From Cumulibacter manganitolerans (GTDB lineage Bacteria > Actinomycetota > Actinomycetes > Mycobacteriales > Antricoccaceae), in assembly GCF_009602465.1 (NCBI RefSeq), contig NZ_WBKP01000009.1:1-64000 (forward strand): a DNA stretch of 64,000 nucleotides, written 5' to 3'. The notes under the pieces are model-generated. The model was given only the letters and a program-made list of their open reading frames with translations, did not search any database and was not told the origin of the DNA. The position numbers were made by a program, and so were the translations under genes. Every line of letters begins with the position of its first letter. Position 1 is the first letter of the stretch. This document shows positions 46,690 to 55,731 of this stretch, in pieces.

Positions 46690-48303
46690 TCAGACCGAGG
46701 CGGCCATCCCGTCGGTCGCCCGGTCGGCGCCGCCGTCCCAGCGGCCGTCATCACCGATGCGGATGGCATGCACCCAGGCGAACTTGAACGCCTGCGGGTA
46801 CCGGCGGGTCGGGTAGCCGAGGGCCTGCAGGTCGCGCTCGGTGGACCGCAGGACGCGGTTGGTCAGCTCGATCGTCTCCGACAGGGCGGCCACCCGCGGG
46901 GCGTCGATCGCCTCCTGGGCGCTCATCCCGAAGTCGATCACGTTCAGGATCACCTGCAGGTTGCCGACCGTGATGTAGGTGGCGCCTGGGGCCCCGAGCA
47001 CCAGCACCGGGCGATCGTCGCGGAAGACGATCGTCGGCGACAACGCCGAGAAGCGCGCCTTGCCGGGCGCGAGCGATCCCGCCCGACCCGGCCGCGGGTC
47101 GAACACCGACATCGCGCCGTTGTACATGAACCCCAGCCCCGGCGTGATCACTCCCGACGGCTGGCCCAGCGTGTGGGTCATCGTCACGCAGGTGCCGTGC
47201 TCGTCGACGGCAGCGACCTGGGTGGTGTGCTTGTGCTCGCCGCCGCCGGAGTTGAAGCGCGGCACCTCCGCCTTGACGCCGTCCCTGATCTGCTGGGCCT
47301 TGCCGGCGGCGTACTCCTTCGACGTGAGCTCCTCGACCGGTACCTCGACGAACCGCGGGTCGCCCACCTTGGCATCCTTGTCCGCGGTGGCGATCTTCAT
47401 CGCCTCCGCGAGGATCCGGATGTACTCCGGGCTGTTGTGGCCGAGCGACGCCAGATCGAAGTTCTCCAGGATGTTCAGCATCTCGATCAGCTGGATGCCG
47501 CCGCCGGGAGGGTTGTTGGTGGCGATGCGGTGCCCCCGGTACGTCCCCCACAGCGGTGCGTTGTCCTCCGGGGCGCACGTCGCGAGGTCGTCGGGACCGA
47601 GCAGTCCTCCGTTCGCCCGCATGTCCTCCACGATCCGCTCGGCGATCGCGCCGCGGTAGAAGTCGTCGGTGCCGTGCTCGCGGATCCGCCGCAGCGTCGC
47701 CGCCATGTCCGGGTTGCGCAGCACGTCGCCGACGTCGAGGGTGGCGCCGTCGCCTTTCCCGTAGATCGCCCGCGCCGCGGGGTTCTTGGTGACGAGCCCG
47801 ATGTTCGGGTCGCGACCGGCCCCGGCGGGCTCGTTCCAGAACTCCCACATGTGGGGTCGTACGGCGAATCCGTTCTCGCAGTAGGCGATGGCCGGATCGA
47901 GAAGCTCGGTCAGCTGCCGGGTGCCGAACCGCTGCAGGGCGACCTCGAGGGCCGCGAGCGTGCGCGGGGTGCTGATGGCGCCGTACCCCTTCTCGTTGAC
48001 GCGGCCCTTCAGGATGAAGCCCCACCCGTCCTCGGCCTCCCGCTCGATGAGGTGCTCCCACATGTCGGGGCGCACCGCCAGCGGGGAGCGGCCGTGGAAG
48101 TCGAGCGTCGTGTGCACACCGGCCTGCGGCTGGTACACGTGGAAGGTCCCGAATCCTGCTATACCGCACATCTGGGGATCGACCGCGGTCTGCGTCAGTG
48201 CCGTGGCTACCGCCGCGTCGACCGCGTTGCCTCCTGCGGCGAGGACGTCGAGGCCCGCTTCCACCGCCTCCGGCTGCGGTGCGCTGATCATGCCGTGCGT
48301 CAT
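46690..48303 (-). CDS. gamma-glutamyltransferase-family Ntn hydrolase, cytoplasmic
   Basis: 537 residues. N-terminal GMISAPQPEAVEAGLDVLAAGGNAVDAAVA and the autoprocessing site HKHTTQVAAVDEHG, where the second Thr would become the nucleophile of the small subunit; the later TPGLGFMYNGAM and TITVGNLQV-type residues are present. No signal peptide, so it is probably intracellular, unlike classical GGT. It follows the CaiB/BaiF gene by 39 bases and is likely co-transcribed with it. The substrate might be a glutathione- or mycothiol-like amide; this is open. Confidence 0.85.
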   Translation of the reverse strand: MTHGMISAPQPEAVEAGLDVLAAGGNAVDAAVATALTQTAVDPQMCGIAGFGTFHVYQPQAGVHTTLDFHGRSPLAVRPDMWEHLIEREAEDGWGFILKGRVNEKGYGAISTPRTLAALEVALQRFGTRQLTELLDPAIAYCENGFAVRPHMWEFWNEPAGAGRDPNIGLVTKNPAARAIYGKGDGATLDVGDVLRNPDMAATLRRIREHGTDDFYRGAIAERIVEDMRANGGLLGPDDLATCAPEDNAPLWGTYRGHRIATNNPPGGGIQLIEMLNILENFDLASLGHNSPEYIRILAEAMKIATADKDAKVGDPRFVEVPVEELTSKEYAAGKAQQIRDGVKAEVPRFNSGGGEHKHTTQVAAVDEHGTCVTMTHTLGQPSGVITPGLGFMYNGAMSVFDPRPGRAGSLAPGKARFSALSPTIVFRDDRPVLVLGAPGATYITVGNLQVILNVIDFGMSAQEAIDAPRVAALSETIELTNRVLRSTERDLQALGYPTRRYPQAFKFAWVHAIRIGDDGRWDGGADRATDGMAASV

Positions 48304-48342
48304 CGTGGGATTCCTTCCGTTCGCGCGTCGATCGCCAGCGTG

Positions 48343-50913
48343 TCAGACGACTCCCGCGTCGTACAGCGCCTGGACGTCGTCGGGTGACATGCCGAGCAGC
48401 TTCATGAGCACCTCGGCGGTGTCCTCTCCGTAGTTGGGACCGTTGCGGCGCACCGGCCCGCCCACGTGCGGCGGCGTCTCGCTCATCTGCACCGGCAGCT
48501 GCTTGACCGGCCACGTCCCGTTCTCGGTCTGCGGCAGGTCGACCAGCCATTGCCGGTGCTGCAGCTGCGGGTCGTGCTCCACCCGGTCCTCGGCGTTCTG
48601 CGCGACGCCGGCCGGGACGCCCGCGTGCTGCAACGCGTACATCAGCTCGTAGCGGTCCCAGCCCGACGTGGCCTCCTCGAGGAGCGCATCGAGCTCGTCC
48701 TGCCGTTGCAGGCGCCGCGGCAGCGTTGCGAACCGCTCGTCACTCACCCACTCCGGACGCCCGAGGACGGCGGCGGTCGCCGCCCATTGGTGGTCCGTGA
48801 AGCAGGAGATCGCCACCCACCGGTCGACGCCGGCGGCCCGGTAGATGCCGTGCGGCGCGGCCAGCTTGTCCGGTGAACGGTTGCCGCGGCGGGTGAACCG
48901 CCGGCCGTTGACTGTGTAGTCCAGGAACGCGGTGCCGGCCAGGTACATGCCGGTCTCGACCTGTGACGCGTCGATGTGGCAGCCCTCGCCGGTGCGGGCG
49001 CGCCGGTGCAGCCCGGCGAGGATCGCGGTCGCGGCGTTGTACGCGCCGAACCAGTCCAGGTAGCTGTATCCGATCCCGGCCGGTGGCCACGGATCGGGCA
49101 GGCCGGACATCTCGGTGAGCCCGGAGAACGCCTGCGCGGTCGGCCCGAACGCCTTCGCGCGCCCATAGGTCCCGCGATCGCCGAGCCCCGACTGCTGCAC
49201 GTAGACGATGTCCGGCTTGAGCTCCTTGAGCCGCTCGTAGCCCAGGCCCATCCGCTGCATGGTGCCCGGCGAGTAGCCCTCGATCACGACGTCCGCCTTG
49301 CTGATCAGCTGCTCGAGGATCGCGCGGCCGCGCGGGTCCTTCAGGTTCAGCGAGATGGCGGACTTGCCGCTGTTGATCTCCATGAAGTTCGCGGACTTGT
49401 TGACGGTGTCCAGCGGCGGCGGCACCATCGGCAAGCTCGCGGCATCGCGCTCGGCGCGCCCACCGGTCGGGTACACCACCTCGGTGAACCGCATGCCGTC
49501 GAGCCGCGACTCGTGCTCGACCTTGATCACCTCGGCACCCATCGCGGCCAGGAACTTGCCGGCGCCCGCCGACGCGAGCATCCAGCTGAGGTCGACGACC
49601 CGCAGCCCAGCCAGCGCGAACGGCTTGCCGTGCATCGAGTGCTCGGCCGCTTCCTCGCGGGCGGTCGGCTGCGGGCCGGCCCGGCGAACCGACCACGCCT
49701 CGAGGACGGCGCCGTTGTGCTCGCCGACCATCGGCGCGCGGGGTCCGGTCACCCAGTCGGCCTGGTCGCACACCCATCGCGGGCCGATGTCGACGAACGA
49801 CTCCCCCAGCTCGGGATACTCGACCGCGGCGAAGGTGCCGCGGATCCTCCAGTGCTCGTCCGACAGGTTCTCCTCCGGGCTGCGCACGGGCGCCCACGAG
49901 AGCCCGCGGTCGAGCATCTCGCGCCAGAAGCCCTTGTCGTAGGTGAAGCGGCGTACGAGACGGTCCATCGCGGCGGTGAGGTACTCCCGCCGCTGGAGCC
50001 GGTAGTCGGCGTCCTGCCACTCGGCGCCGTCGAGCTCGCCCTGCATGCCGTACTGGCGCAACGCGGCGAGGTCGCCCTCCCAGCTCGACGGGAAGTTGCG
50101 GACGTAGGTCGCGTACGGCAGCAGATAGCGGCCGTCCTTGGTCTGGCTGAGAGCCTTCGGAGTGGGCACCGGGGAGCTGTGCCGGCCGGTCTGACGGTGG
50201 TGCGGCCGGCGCAGGGCCAGCCAGTTGGGCAGGTCGATCTCGGTGTTCACGGCGTTGGCCTGATGGACCGAGCAGGACAGGTACTGGCCGCGGCCGGTGC
50301 GCTCGCGGTGCAGGAGCGCGCCGAGCAGCGCGATCACGCCCTGCTCGCCGGCCACGTGGTAGGCGTGCCACATCTGCGGCGCGATCGGCGGCGTGTCGTA
50401 ATGCCCGTCGGGCTCGGGGTCGTACCCGGAGTTCATCGCCATCCCGCCAAGAGCCAGATGCACCAGATCGCTGCCGAGGAACCCGGCCCAGGGGCCGTCC
50501 TCGCCGAACGGGGTGATGCGCAGGTACACGAGCCCTGGGTTCGCCCGCGACAGCGCGTCGTGGCCCAGCTCGCGGTCGGCGAGGTAGCTGCCCGGACGCG
50601 CATCGATCACGACGTCCGCATGCTCGGCGAGGCGGGCGAACGCCTGCCGACCCGCCGGCGTGTCGAGATCGACGCTGACCGAGCGCTTGGCGACGTTGTA
50701 GTGCCAGAAGTAGAGGCTGCGCTCGGGGTGCGGCTCGTCGCGGTAGAAGGGGCCGTACCGGCGGGTGTGCTCACCGCCGAGCGGCTCGATCTTCACGACG
50801 TCGGCCCCGAGGCCGGCCAGCAGCTTGCCGGCGTACTCGCCCGCCTCGTCGGCGAGCTCGAGGACCCGCAGGCCGCCCAGATAGGTGTCCGTCGCCGGCC
50901 GCGCCTCGCTCAT
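48343..50913 (-). CDS. tandem CaiB/BaiF (type III) CoA-transferase in one chain
   Basis: 856 residues, two complete family III CoA-transferase units (about 10-400 and 430-850). Each starts with the LRVLELA / LRVVDLSWMLA strand, the GADVVKIEP / GAEVIKVEHE motif and a TGRGQ / TGEGC stretch. In the second unit the catalytic Asp is present in YLDWFGAYN. In the first unit the aligned position is Tyr (WHAYHVAGEQG), so this half may be inactive. It moves CoA between acyl acceptors. First gene of a pair with the GGT gene. Confidence 0.87.
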   Translation of the reverse strand: MSEARPATDTYLGGLRVLELADEAGEYAGKLLAGLGADVVKIEPLGGEHTRRYGPFYRDEPHPERSLYFWHYNVAKRSVSVDLDTPAGRQAFARLAEHADVVIDARPGSYLADRELGHDALSRANPGLVYLRITPFGEDGPWAGFLGSDLVHLALGGMAMNSGYDPEPDGHYDTPPIAPQMWHAYHVAGEQGVIALLGALLHRERTGRGQYLSCSVHQANAVNTEIDLPNWLALRRPHHRQTGRHSSPVPTPKALSQTKDGRYLLPYATYVRNFPSSWEGDLAALRQYGMQGELDGAEWQDADYRLQRREYLTAAMDRLVRRFTYDKGFWREMLDRGLSWAPVRSPEENLSDEHWRIRGTFAAVEYPELGESFVDIGPRWVCDQADWVTGPRAPMVGEHNGAVLEAWSVRRAGPQPTAREEAAEHSMHGKPFALAGLRVVDLSWMLASAGAGKFLAAMGAEVIKVEHESRLDGMRFTEVVYPTGGRAERDAASLPMVPPPLDTVNKSANFMEINSGKSAISLNLKDPRGRAILEQLISKADVVIEGYSPGTMQRMGLGYERLKELKPDIVYVQQSGLGDRGTYGRAKAFGPTAQAFSGLTEMSGLPDPWPPAGIGYSYLDWFGAYNAATAILAGLHRRARTGEGCHIDASQVETGMYLAGTAFLDYTVNGRRFTRRGNRSPDKLAAPHGIYRAAGVDRWVAISCFTDHQWAATAAVLGRPEWVSDERFATLPRRLQRQDELDALLEEATSGWDRYELMYALQHAGVPAGVAQNAEDRVEHDPQLQHRQWLVDLPQTENGTWPVKQLPVQMSETPPHVGGPVRRNGPNYGEDTAEVLMKLLGMSPDDVQALYDAGVV

Positions 50914-51045
50914 CTGCCTGCCTCTCCCGATCTCGTCCCTGCCCCGAGCCGACTACGCCCCGGGGAAGATGTCAACGTCATCCCACGGACGTGATGCCGC
51001 CCACAAGGGTTGGCGATCCGCGAATCGTCGTTTACTGTTCAACGA

Positions 51046-51167
51046 GGTCACGAGAGTCGCCGTCAAGCCCTGGCTCGGCGACCAGCAACCCCCGTCTCGC
51101 GGAGGGGTGCTCCAGGTGAGGACCGGGCCGGATCGCACGAGCGATCGGCAAGCGCGAGATCGCCGAT
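51046..51167 (+). promoter_or_regulatory. SAM-IV-class riboswitch
   Basis: The core 51046-51124 folds as the SAM-IV / SAM-I-like aptamer. Outer P1 is GGTC (51046-51049) with GACC (51121-51124). P2 is GTCGCCG with CGGCGAC (51056-51062 / 51076-51082). P3 is ACCCC with GGGGT (51088-51092 / 51104-51108). A pseudoknot joins CCTGG in the P2 loop (51069-51073) to CCAGG (51112-51116), a compensatory pair relative to the usual CCCGG/CCGGG. Downstream lies a GATCGC-ACGA-GCGATC hairpin (51131-51146). SAM-IV riboswitches are known from actinomycete sulfur genes. Confidence 0.88.
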
Positions 51168-51186
51168 GCGGAAGGAGAAGCCAGTC

Positions 51187-51303
51187 ATGGACGCCACGTC
51201 TGGTATCCACGCCGCACACTCCCGGCCGCTGGCCGGTCACGAAGCCGCGTGGCGGCTGTACGTCGACCTGGCACTCGTCGCCAGCATGCGCTGTCCGCGC
51301 TAA
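51187..51303 (+). CDS. cysteine-type regulatory leader peptide
   Basis: 38 codons, ATG with GGAG nine bases upstream. The peptide ends in LYVDLALVASMRCPR, matching the RxHIDLxxVxSxxCR-type endings of small leader peptides found before sulfur genes in Streptomyces and mycobacteria. The only Cys codon (TGT, 51292-51294) is next to a 6-pair hairpin over the stop codon. Ribosome stalling there when Cys-tRNA is scarce would affect folding of the leader RNA. It lies 20 bases after the riboswitch and 148 before the first monooxygenase gene. Confidence 0.82.
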   Translation: MDATSGIHAAHSRPLAGHEAAWRLYVDLALVASMRCPR

Positions 51304-51425
51304 GAGCGCGTTCCAGCCCGACGTTCGCTTCACACATCACCTGAGGGACACCTCCGTCCCGTCGCAGCCGCGGCACCGATTCCGCTTGCGCGCTCGACAC
51401 GCCTTCCTTCTGCGGCGGTGATGTG
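51296..51425 (+). promoter_or_regulatory. putative attenuator structures between leader peptide and operon
   Basis: CGCGCT-AAG-AGCGCG (51296-51310) is a 6-pair hairpin whose loop contains most of the leader's TAA stop. Beyond it are GGGAC-6 bases-GTCCC (51345-51360) and a long-range pair CACATCACC (51333-51341) with GGTGATGTG (51417-51425). These could form alternative folds depending on ribosome position. The first structural gene's ribosome site (GAGGTG) is at 51439-51444, outside the pairs. Confidence 0.5.
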
Positions 51426-51451
51426 CCCTTTCACCACGAGGTGCCTCCACC

Positions 51452-52684
51452 ATGTCCACCAACCCCCCAACTCTTTCGCGCCCTTCCGAGAACATCGGGC
51501 TATCCGTCGCCCTCGACGGCGCTGGCTGGCATCCGGCCGCCTGGCGCGAGCCGGCGGCACGGCCCGCGGACCTGTTCAGCACCGCCTACTGGGCCGACCT
51601 CGCGGCCGAGGCGGAGCGCGGTCTGCTCGACTTCGTCACCATCGAGGACTCGCTCGGTCTGCAGTCCGATCACTTCGGCGGCCCACCCGACTCCCGAACC
51701 GACCAGGTTCGCGGCCGTCTCGACGCCGCCCTGATCGCCGCCGCACTCGGGCCGGTCACGTCCTCGATCGGCCTGGTGCCGACGGTCACGACCACCCACA
51801 CGGAACCCTTCCACGTCTCGAAGTCACTCGCCACGCTGGATTTCGTCAGCCACGGCCGTGCCGGCTGGCGCGTCCAAGTCTCCAGCAAAGCACACGAAGC
51901 TGAGCATTTCGGACGGCGCCAGATCCCCGCTATAGGTCGGAACTGGGAGTCTGACGATGCGTCCCGTCGCGTGGTGCGCGAGCTGTTCGACGAGGCGGCC
52001 GACGTGATCGAGGCGGTTCGCCGGCTGTGGGACAGCTGGGAGGACGACGCGGAGATCCGCGACATCGCCACCGGCCGCTTCATCGACCGCGGCAAGCTGC
52101 ACTACATCGACTTCGAAGGGCCGGCCTTCAGCGTCAAGGGGCCGTCGATCACCCCTCGACCGCCACAAGGCCAGCCGGTCGTCACCGCGCTCGCCCACGC
52201 CCAGATCCCCTACGAGCTGGCGGCCCGCGGCGCCGACCTCGTGTTCGTCACGCCCCAGACCGTCGACGAGGTGCCCGGGATCATCGAGCAGGTCCGGTCG
52301 GCCGAGGCGTCCGTCGCGCGCACGGGCACACCGCTGCTGATCAACGCCGATCTGCTCGTGGTGCTGGACCACACCGAGCAGGCGGCACGCGACCGCCGCC
52401 ACCGTCTCGACGACCTGGCCGGCTCGGCGCTGCAGTCCGACGCCGCGATCATCGCCACCACGCCCGAGCGGCTGGCCGGCCTGCTGATCGAGTGGGCCGA
52501 CGCCGGCCTAGACGGCTTCCGCCTACGCCCGGCCGCGCTGCCCACCGACCTCGTCGCGATCACCCGCGGCGTCGTCCCGCACCTGCAACGAGCCGGCGCC
52601 TTCCGCAGCGGCTACTCCACCACGTCCCTCCGCGAGCATCTCGGGCTACCCGTAGCCGTCAACCGCTACGCCGCAATCGCCTAA
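51452..52684 (+). CDS. flavin-dependent luciferase-like monooxygenase 1
   Basis: 410 residues, a TIM-barrel luciferase-like monooxygenase (LLM) fold. It has LFSTAYWADLAAEAERGLLDFVTIED, SIGLVPTVTTTHTEPFH, LATLDFVSHGRAGWRVQVS and a long insertion before GPSITPRPPQGQPV, the pattern of the NtaA/SnaA/DmoA-type FMNH2-dependent subgroup, which cleaves C-S or C-N bonds. First gene of the operon under the SAM/Cys leader. It has no flavin reductase partner in this operon. Substrate not known. Confidence 0.85.
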   Translation: MSTNPPTLSRPSENIGLSVALDGAGWHPAAWREPAARPADLFSTAYWADLAAEAERGLLDFVTIEDSLGLQSDHFGGPPDSRTDQVRGRLDAALIAAALGPVTSSIGLVPTVTTTHTEPFHVSKSLATLDFVSHGRAGWRVQVSSKAHEAEHFGRRQIPAIGRNWESDDASRRVVRELFDEAADVIEAVRRLWDSWEDDAEIRDIATGRFIDRGKLHYIDFEGPAFSVKGPSITPRPPQGQPVVTALAHAQIPYELAARGADLVFVTPQTVDEVPGIIEQVRSAEASVARTGTPLLINADLLVVLDHTEQAARDRRHRLDDLAGSALQSDAAIIATTPERLAGLLIEWADAGLDGFRLRPAALPTDLVAITRGVVPHLQRAGAFRSGYSTTSLREHLGLPVAVNRYAAIA

Positions 52685-52701
52685 CGGAAAGAAAAGTAGA
52701 C

Positions 52702-54105
52702 ATGAGCAACCAAACGACTCGTAAGCAGATCATCCTCGGCGCGCATTTCCCCGGCGTCAACAACACCACCGTCTGGCGTAACCCGGCTTCGGGCAGCCAG
52801 ATCGACTTCGCCTCCTTCAGGCACTTCGCGCAGACAGCCGAACGCGGCAAGCTCGACTTCCTGTTCCTCGCGGAGGGGCTCCGGCTGCGTGAGCAGCGCG
52901 GCCTGATCCATGACCTCGACGTCGTTGGTCGGCCCGACACGTTCGCCGTGCTGGCGGCGCTGTCGTCGGTTACCACGCAGCTCGGGCTCGCCGGCACCAT
53001 CAACGCCACCTTCAACGAGCCGTACGAGGTTGCCCGCCAGTTCGCCACGCTGGACCAGCTTTCCGGCGGCCGGGCCGCCTGGAACGTCGTCACGAGCTCG
53101 GATGCCTTCACCGGCGAGAACTTCCGGCGCGGCGGCTTCCTGCCGCACGCGCAGCGCTATACCCGCGCACGGGAGCACGTCCAGACCGCCCGGGAGCTGT
53201 GGGACTCCTGGCGCAGTGACGCGATCGTCGCCGACAAGGAGGCCGGGCAGTTCCTCGCGGACGGCACGGCCGGGGCGTTCGCGCATGACGGCGAGCACTT
53301 CAAGATCAGCGGCCGGTTCAACGTCCCGCGCAGCCCGCAAGGGCATCCGGTCGTCTTCCAGGCCGGCGACTCGAGCGACGGAAGGGAGTTCGCGGCACAG
53401 TCCGCCGACGCGATCTTCACCCGCCACGGCACCCTGGAGGAGGGCGTCGCGTTCACTCGTGACGTCAAGGCTCGCGCGCGCCGCTACGGGCGCGACCCCG
53501 ACGACCTGAAGGTGCTGCCCGGAGTGGGCTTCATCCTCGGCGATACCGATCAGGAGGCCGCCGAGATCGCCCGTGAGGTGCGCTTCGAGCAGGTGAGCCC
53601 GCAGACCGCGATCCTGCTGCTCGAGCAGGTCTGGAACCGCGACCTGTCGTCGTACGACCCGGACGGGCCGCTGCCCGCGGAGGACCCGGACGTCGAGTCG
53701 ATCTCGATCATCCAGGGCCGCGCCCGGCAGGTCGACGGCATCCTGGAGACCGCGCGTCGCTACCGCCGGATCGCCGAGGAGAAGAACCTCAGCATCCGCG
53801 AGCTCATCGTCGAGGTGACCGGCCGTGGGCTGTTCGTCGGCAGCGCCCGGACGGTCGCCGACGAGCTCGACCGCTTCGTTCTCGCCGGCGCGAGCGACGG
53901 CTTCATCCTGGTGCCGCACATCGTCCCGTTCGGCCTCGACGGCTTCGTCGACCAGGTCGTGCCGCTGCTGCAGGAGCGCGGCGCCCTGCGAGAGGACTAC
54001 GTCCCCGGTGCGACCTTGCGCGAGAACCTCGCCCTACCCCCTGCCGCACCCGCAGCACACTGGGCCGCTCGGGTCCGCGACAACGCCGAGGAGGTGGCCT
54101 CGTGA
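52702..54105 (+). CDS. flavin-dependent luciferase-like monooxygenase 2 (NtaA/SnaA/DszA type)
   Basis: 467 residues. LGAHFPGVNNTTVWRNP, ERGKLDFLFLAEGL, FATLDQLSGGRAAWNVVTSS and SPQGHPVVFQAGDSS are the recognised stretches of the nitrilotriacetate / dibenzothiophene-sulfone monooxygenase group. The ribosome site is AAAGAAAAG. Starts 17 bases after the first monooxygenase; its stop overlaps the binding-protein start by 4 bases (GTGA). It probably oxidises the compound brought in by the transporter. Confidence 0.88.
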   Translation: MSNQTTRKQIILGAHFPGVNNTTVWRNPASGSQIDFASFRHFAQTAERGKLDFLFLAEGLRLREQRGLIHDLDVVGRPDTFAVLAALSSVTTQLGLAGTINATFNEPYEVARQFATLDQLSGGRAAWNVVTSSDAFTGENFRRGGFLPHAQRYTRAREHVQTARELWDSWRSDAIVADKEAGQFLADGTAGAFAHDGEHFKISGRFNVPRSPQGHPVVFQAGDSSDGREFAAQSADAIFTRHGTLEEGVAFTRDVKARARRYGRDPDDLKVLPGVGFILGDTDQEAAEIAREVRFEQVSPQTAILLLEQVWNRDLSSYDPDGPLPAEDPDVESISIIQGRARQVDGILETARRYRRIAEEKNLSIRELIVEVTGRGLFVGSARTVADELDRFVLAGASDGFILVPHIVPFGLDGFVDQVVPLLQERGALREDYVPGATLRENLALPPAAPAAHWAARVRDNAEEVAS

Positions 54106-55724
54106 GGGCCAGCACGCATCGTTCATCAGGCCGCCGGCTCATCCCCGTCGCGCTGCTCGCGACCGCGAGCCTGGCCCTGGCCGCCTGCGGCGGCGGCGCC
54201 GGAGCGCAGGCGCCGGCGGGATCGCCCACCAGCGGCGGAAAAGCGACCATCGCGGTGGCCTCCGACGCCGGCTGCGTGGATCCGCAGCAGGTGGCCAGCA
54301 ACGACACCATCTGGTCGACGCGCCAGATCGTCGACTCGCTCACCGACCAGAACCCCAAGACCGGTGAGATCGTTCCTTGGCTCGCGGAGTCGTGGGACAT
54401 CAGCCCCGACTCCACGGCGTTCACCTTCCACCTCCGTAAGGGCGCGACATTCTCCGACGGCTCGGCGGTGGACGCCGCGGCGGTGAAGGTCAATCTCGAC
54501 CGCGCTGTGACCCTGGGGGCGCGCGCCGGCCTGATCCGCGGTTACCTCAGCGGCTACGCGGCCAGCACCGTGGTCGATCCGCAGACCGTCACGGTGTCCT
54601 TCAAGCAACCCAACGCGCAGTTCCTCCAGGCGACATCCACGCACAGCCTGGGCCTGCTGTCGCCGGCCAGCGTCCCGCTCAGCGACGACGAACGGTGCAA
54701 GGGCGTCATCGGATCCGGCCCGTTCGTGCTCGGCTCCTACACGCCGAACCAGTCGGTCGTGCTCACCAAGAGAGCCGGCTACAGCTGGGGATCCTCGCTG
54801 TGGAAGCACAAGGGCGCGGCCTACCTCGATCAGGTGACCTTCCAGGTCGTCCCCGAGTCGGGGGTGCGAGCCGGCAGTCTCCAGTCCGGCGAGTCCGACG
54901 TGATCAGCAGCATCGGCCCGCAGGACGAGGCGGCCTTCAAGGGCACCAACGTGGTCCTGCAGGCCCGGTCCAACCCCGGAGTCGTGTTCAACCTCGGCTT
55001 CAACCACCAGCGCCCGCTCGGCGCCGACCCGGTGGTGCGCAAGGCGCTGTCGCTCGCCCTCGATCGCCAGCAGATCGTGGACACGGTCTACACGTCGCAG
55101 ACGAAGCCGGCGACCAGCATCCTGGCCTCGACGACACCGATGTACGCCGAGCAGAAGAAGGCGCTGGGCAGCGATCCGAAGGAGGCGGGCAAGCTCCTGA
55201 AGGACGCAGGGTGGGTCCGCGGCTCCGACGGCATCTACGCCAAGGACGGCCGCAAGCTGTCGCTGACCGTCAGCTGGTCGGCGGTGATCGGGACCAACAA
55301 GCCGGCCCTGGAGCTGATCCAGCAGCAGGCGGCCGCGTCCGGCATCGACCTGCAACTCAAGGAGCTCCAGGTGGCCGAGTCGGCGTCGGTGCTCGCGTCG
55401 GGAGACTTCGACATCTACTGGAGCAACCTCACCCGAGCGGATCCCGACATCCTGCGTTCGAGCTACTCGACCGCGCTGGCCAACAACTACCGCCTACCGG
55501 CGTCCGACCTCGACGCGGCGCTGGCCGCCCAGGCGGCGGACTCGGACCCGGTGAAGCGCGCCGGGGCGGCGGCGCAGGCGCAGCAGCTGATCGTCGACAG
55601 CTACGACGTGGTCCCCGTCGTCGAGCTGACCACGGTTCTGGCGCACAGCCCGAAGATCCACGACGTCACGTACGACGCGTCGTCGCGCATCCAGCTCTTC
55701 GACACCTGGACCACGGGCGGCTGA
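54102..55724 (+). CDS. SBP family 5 solute-binding lipoprotein
   Basis: 540 residues, GTG start inside the previous stop (GTGA). Signal peptide with lipobox LALAACGGG (Cys near 28), then the family 5 fold (FHLRKGATFSDGSAVDAAAVKVNL and ALSLALDRQQIV). It delivers the ligand to the two permeases that follow. Family 5 proteins bind peptides, opines, nickel chelates or glutathione; a sulfur-containing ligand is inferred from the riboswitch context. Confidence 0.9.
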   Translation: MRASTHRSSGRRLIPVALLATASLALAACGGGAGAQAPAGSPTSGGKATIAVASDAGCVDPQQVASNDTIWSTRQIVDSLTDQNPKTGEIVPWLAESWDISPDSTAFTFHLRKGATFSDGSAVDAAAVKVNLDRAVTLGARAGLIRGYLSGYAASTVVDPQTVTVSFKQPNAQFLQATSTHSLGLLSPASVPLSDDERCKGVIGSGPFVLGSYTPNQSVVLTKRAGYSWGSSLWKHKGAAYLDQVTFQVVPESGVRAGSLQSGESDVISSIGPQDEAAFKGTNVVLQARSNPGVVFNLGFNHQRPLGADPVVRKALSLALDRQQIVDTVYTSQTKPATSILASTTPMYAEQKKALGSDPKEAGKLLKDAGWVRGSDGIYAKDGRKLSLTVSWSAVIGTNKPALELIQQQAAASGIDLQLKELQVAESASVLASGDFDIYWSNLTRADPDILRSSYSTALANNYRLPASDLDAALAAQAADSDPVKRAGAAAQAQQLIVDSYDVVPVVELTTVLAHSPKIHDVTYDASSRIQLFDTWTTGG

Positions 55725-55731
55725 CGCAGCG

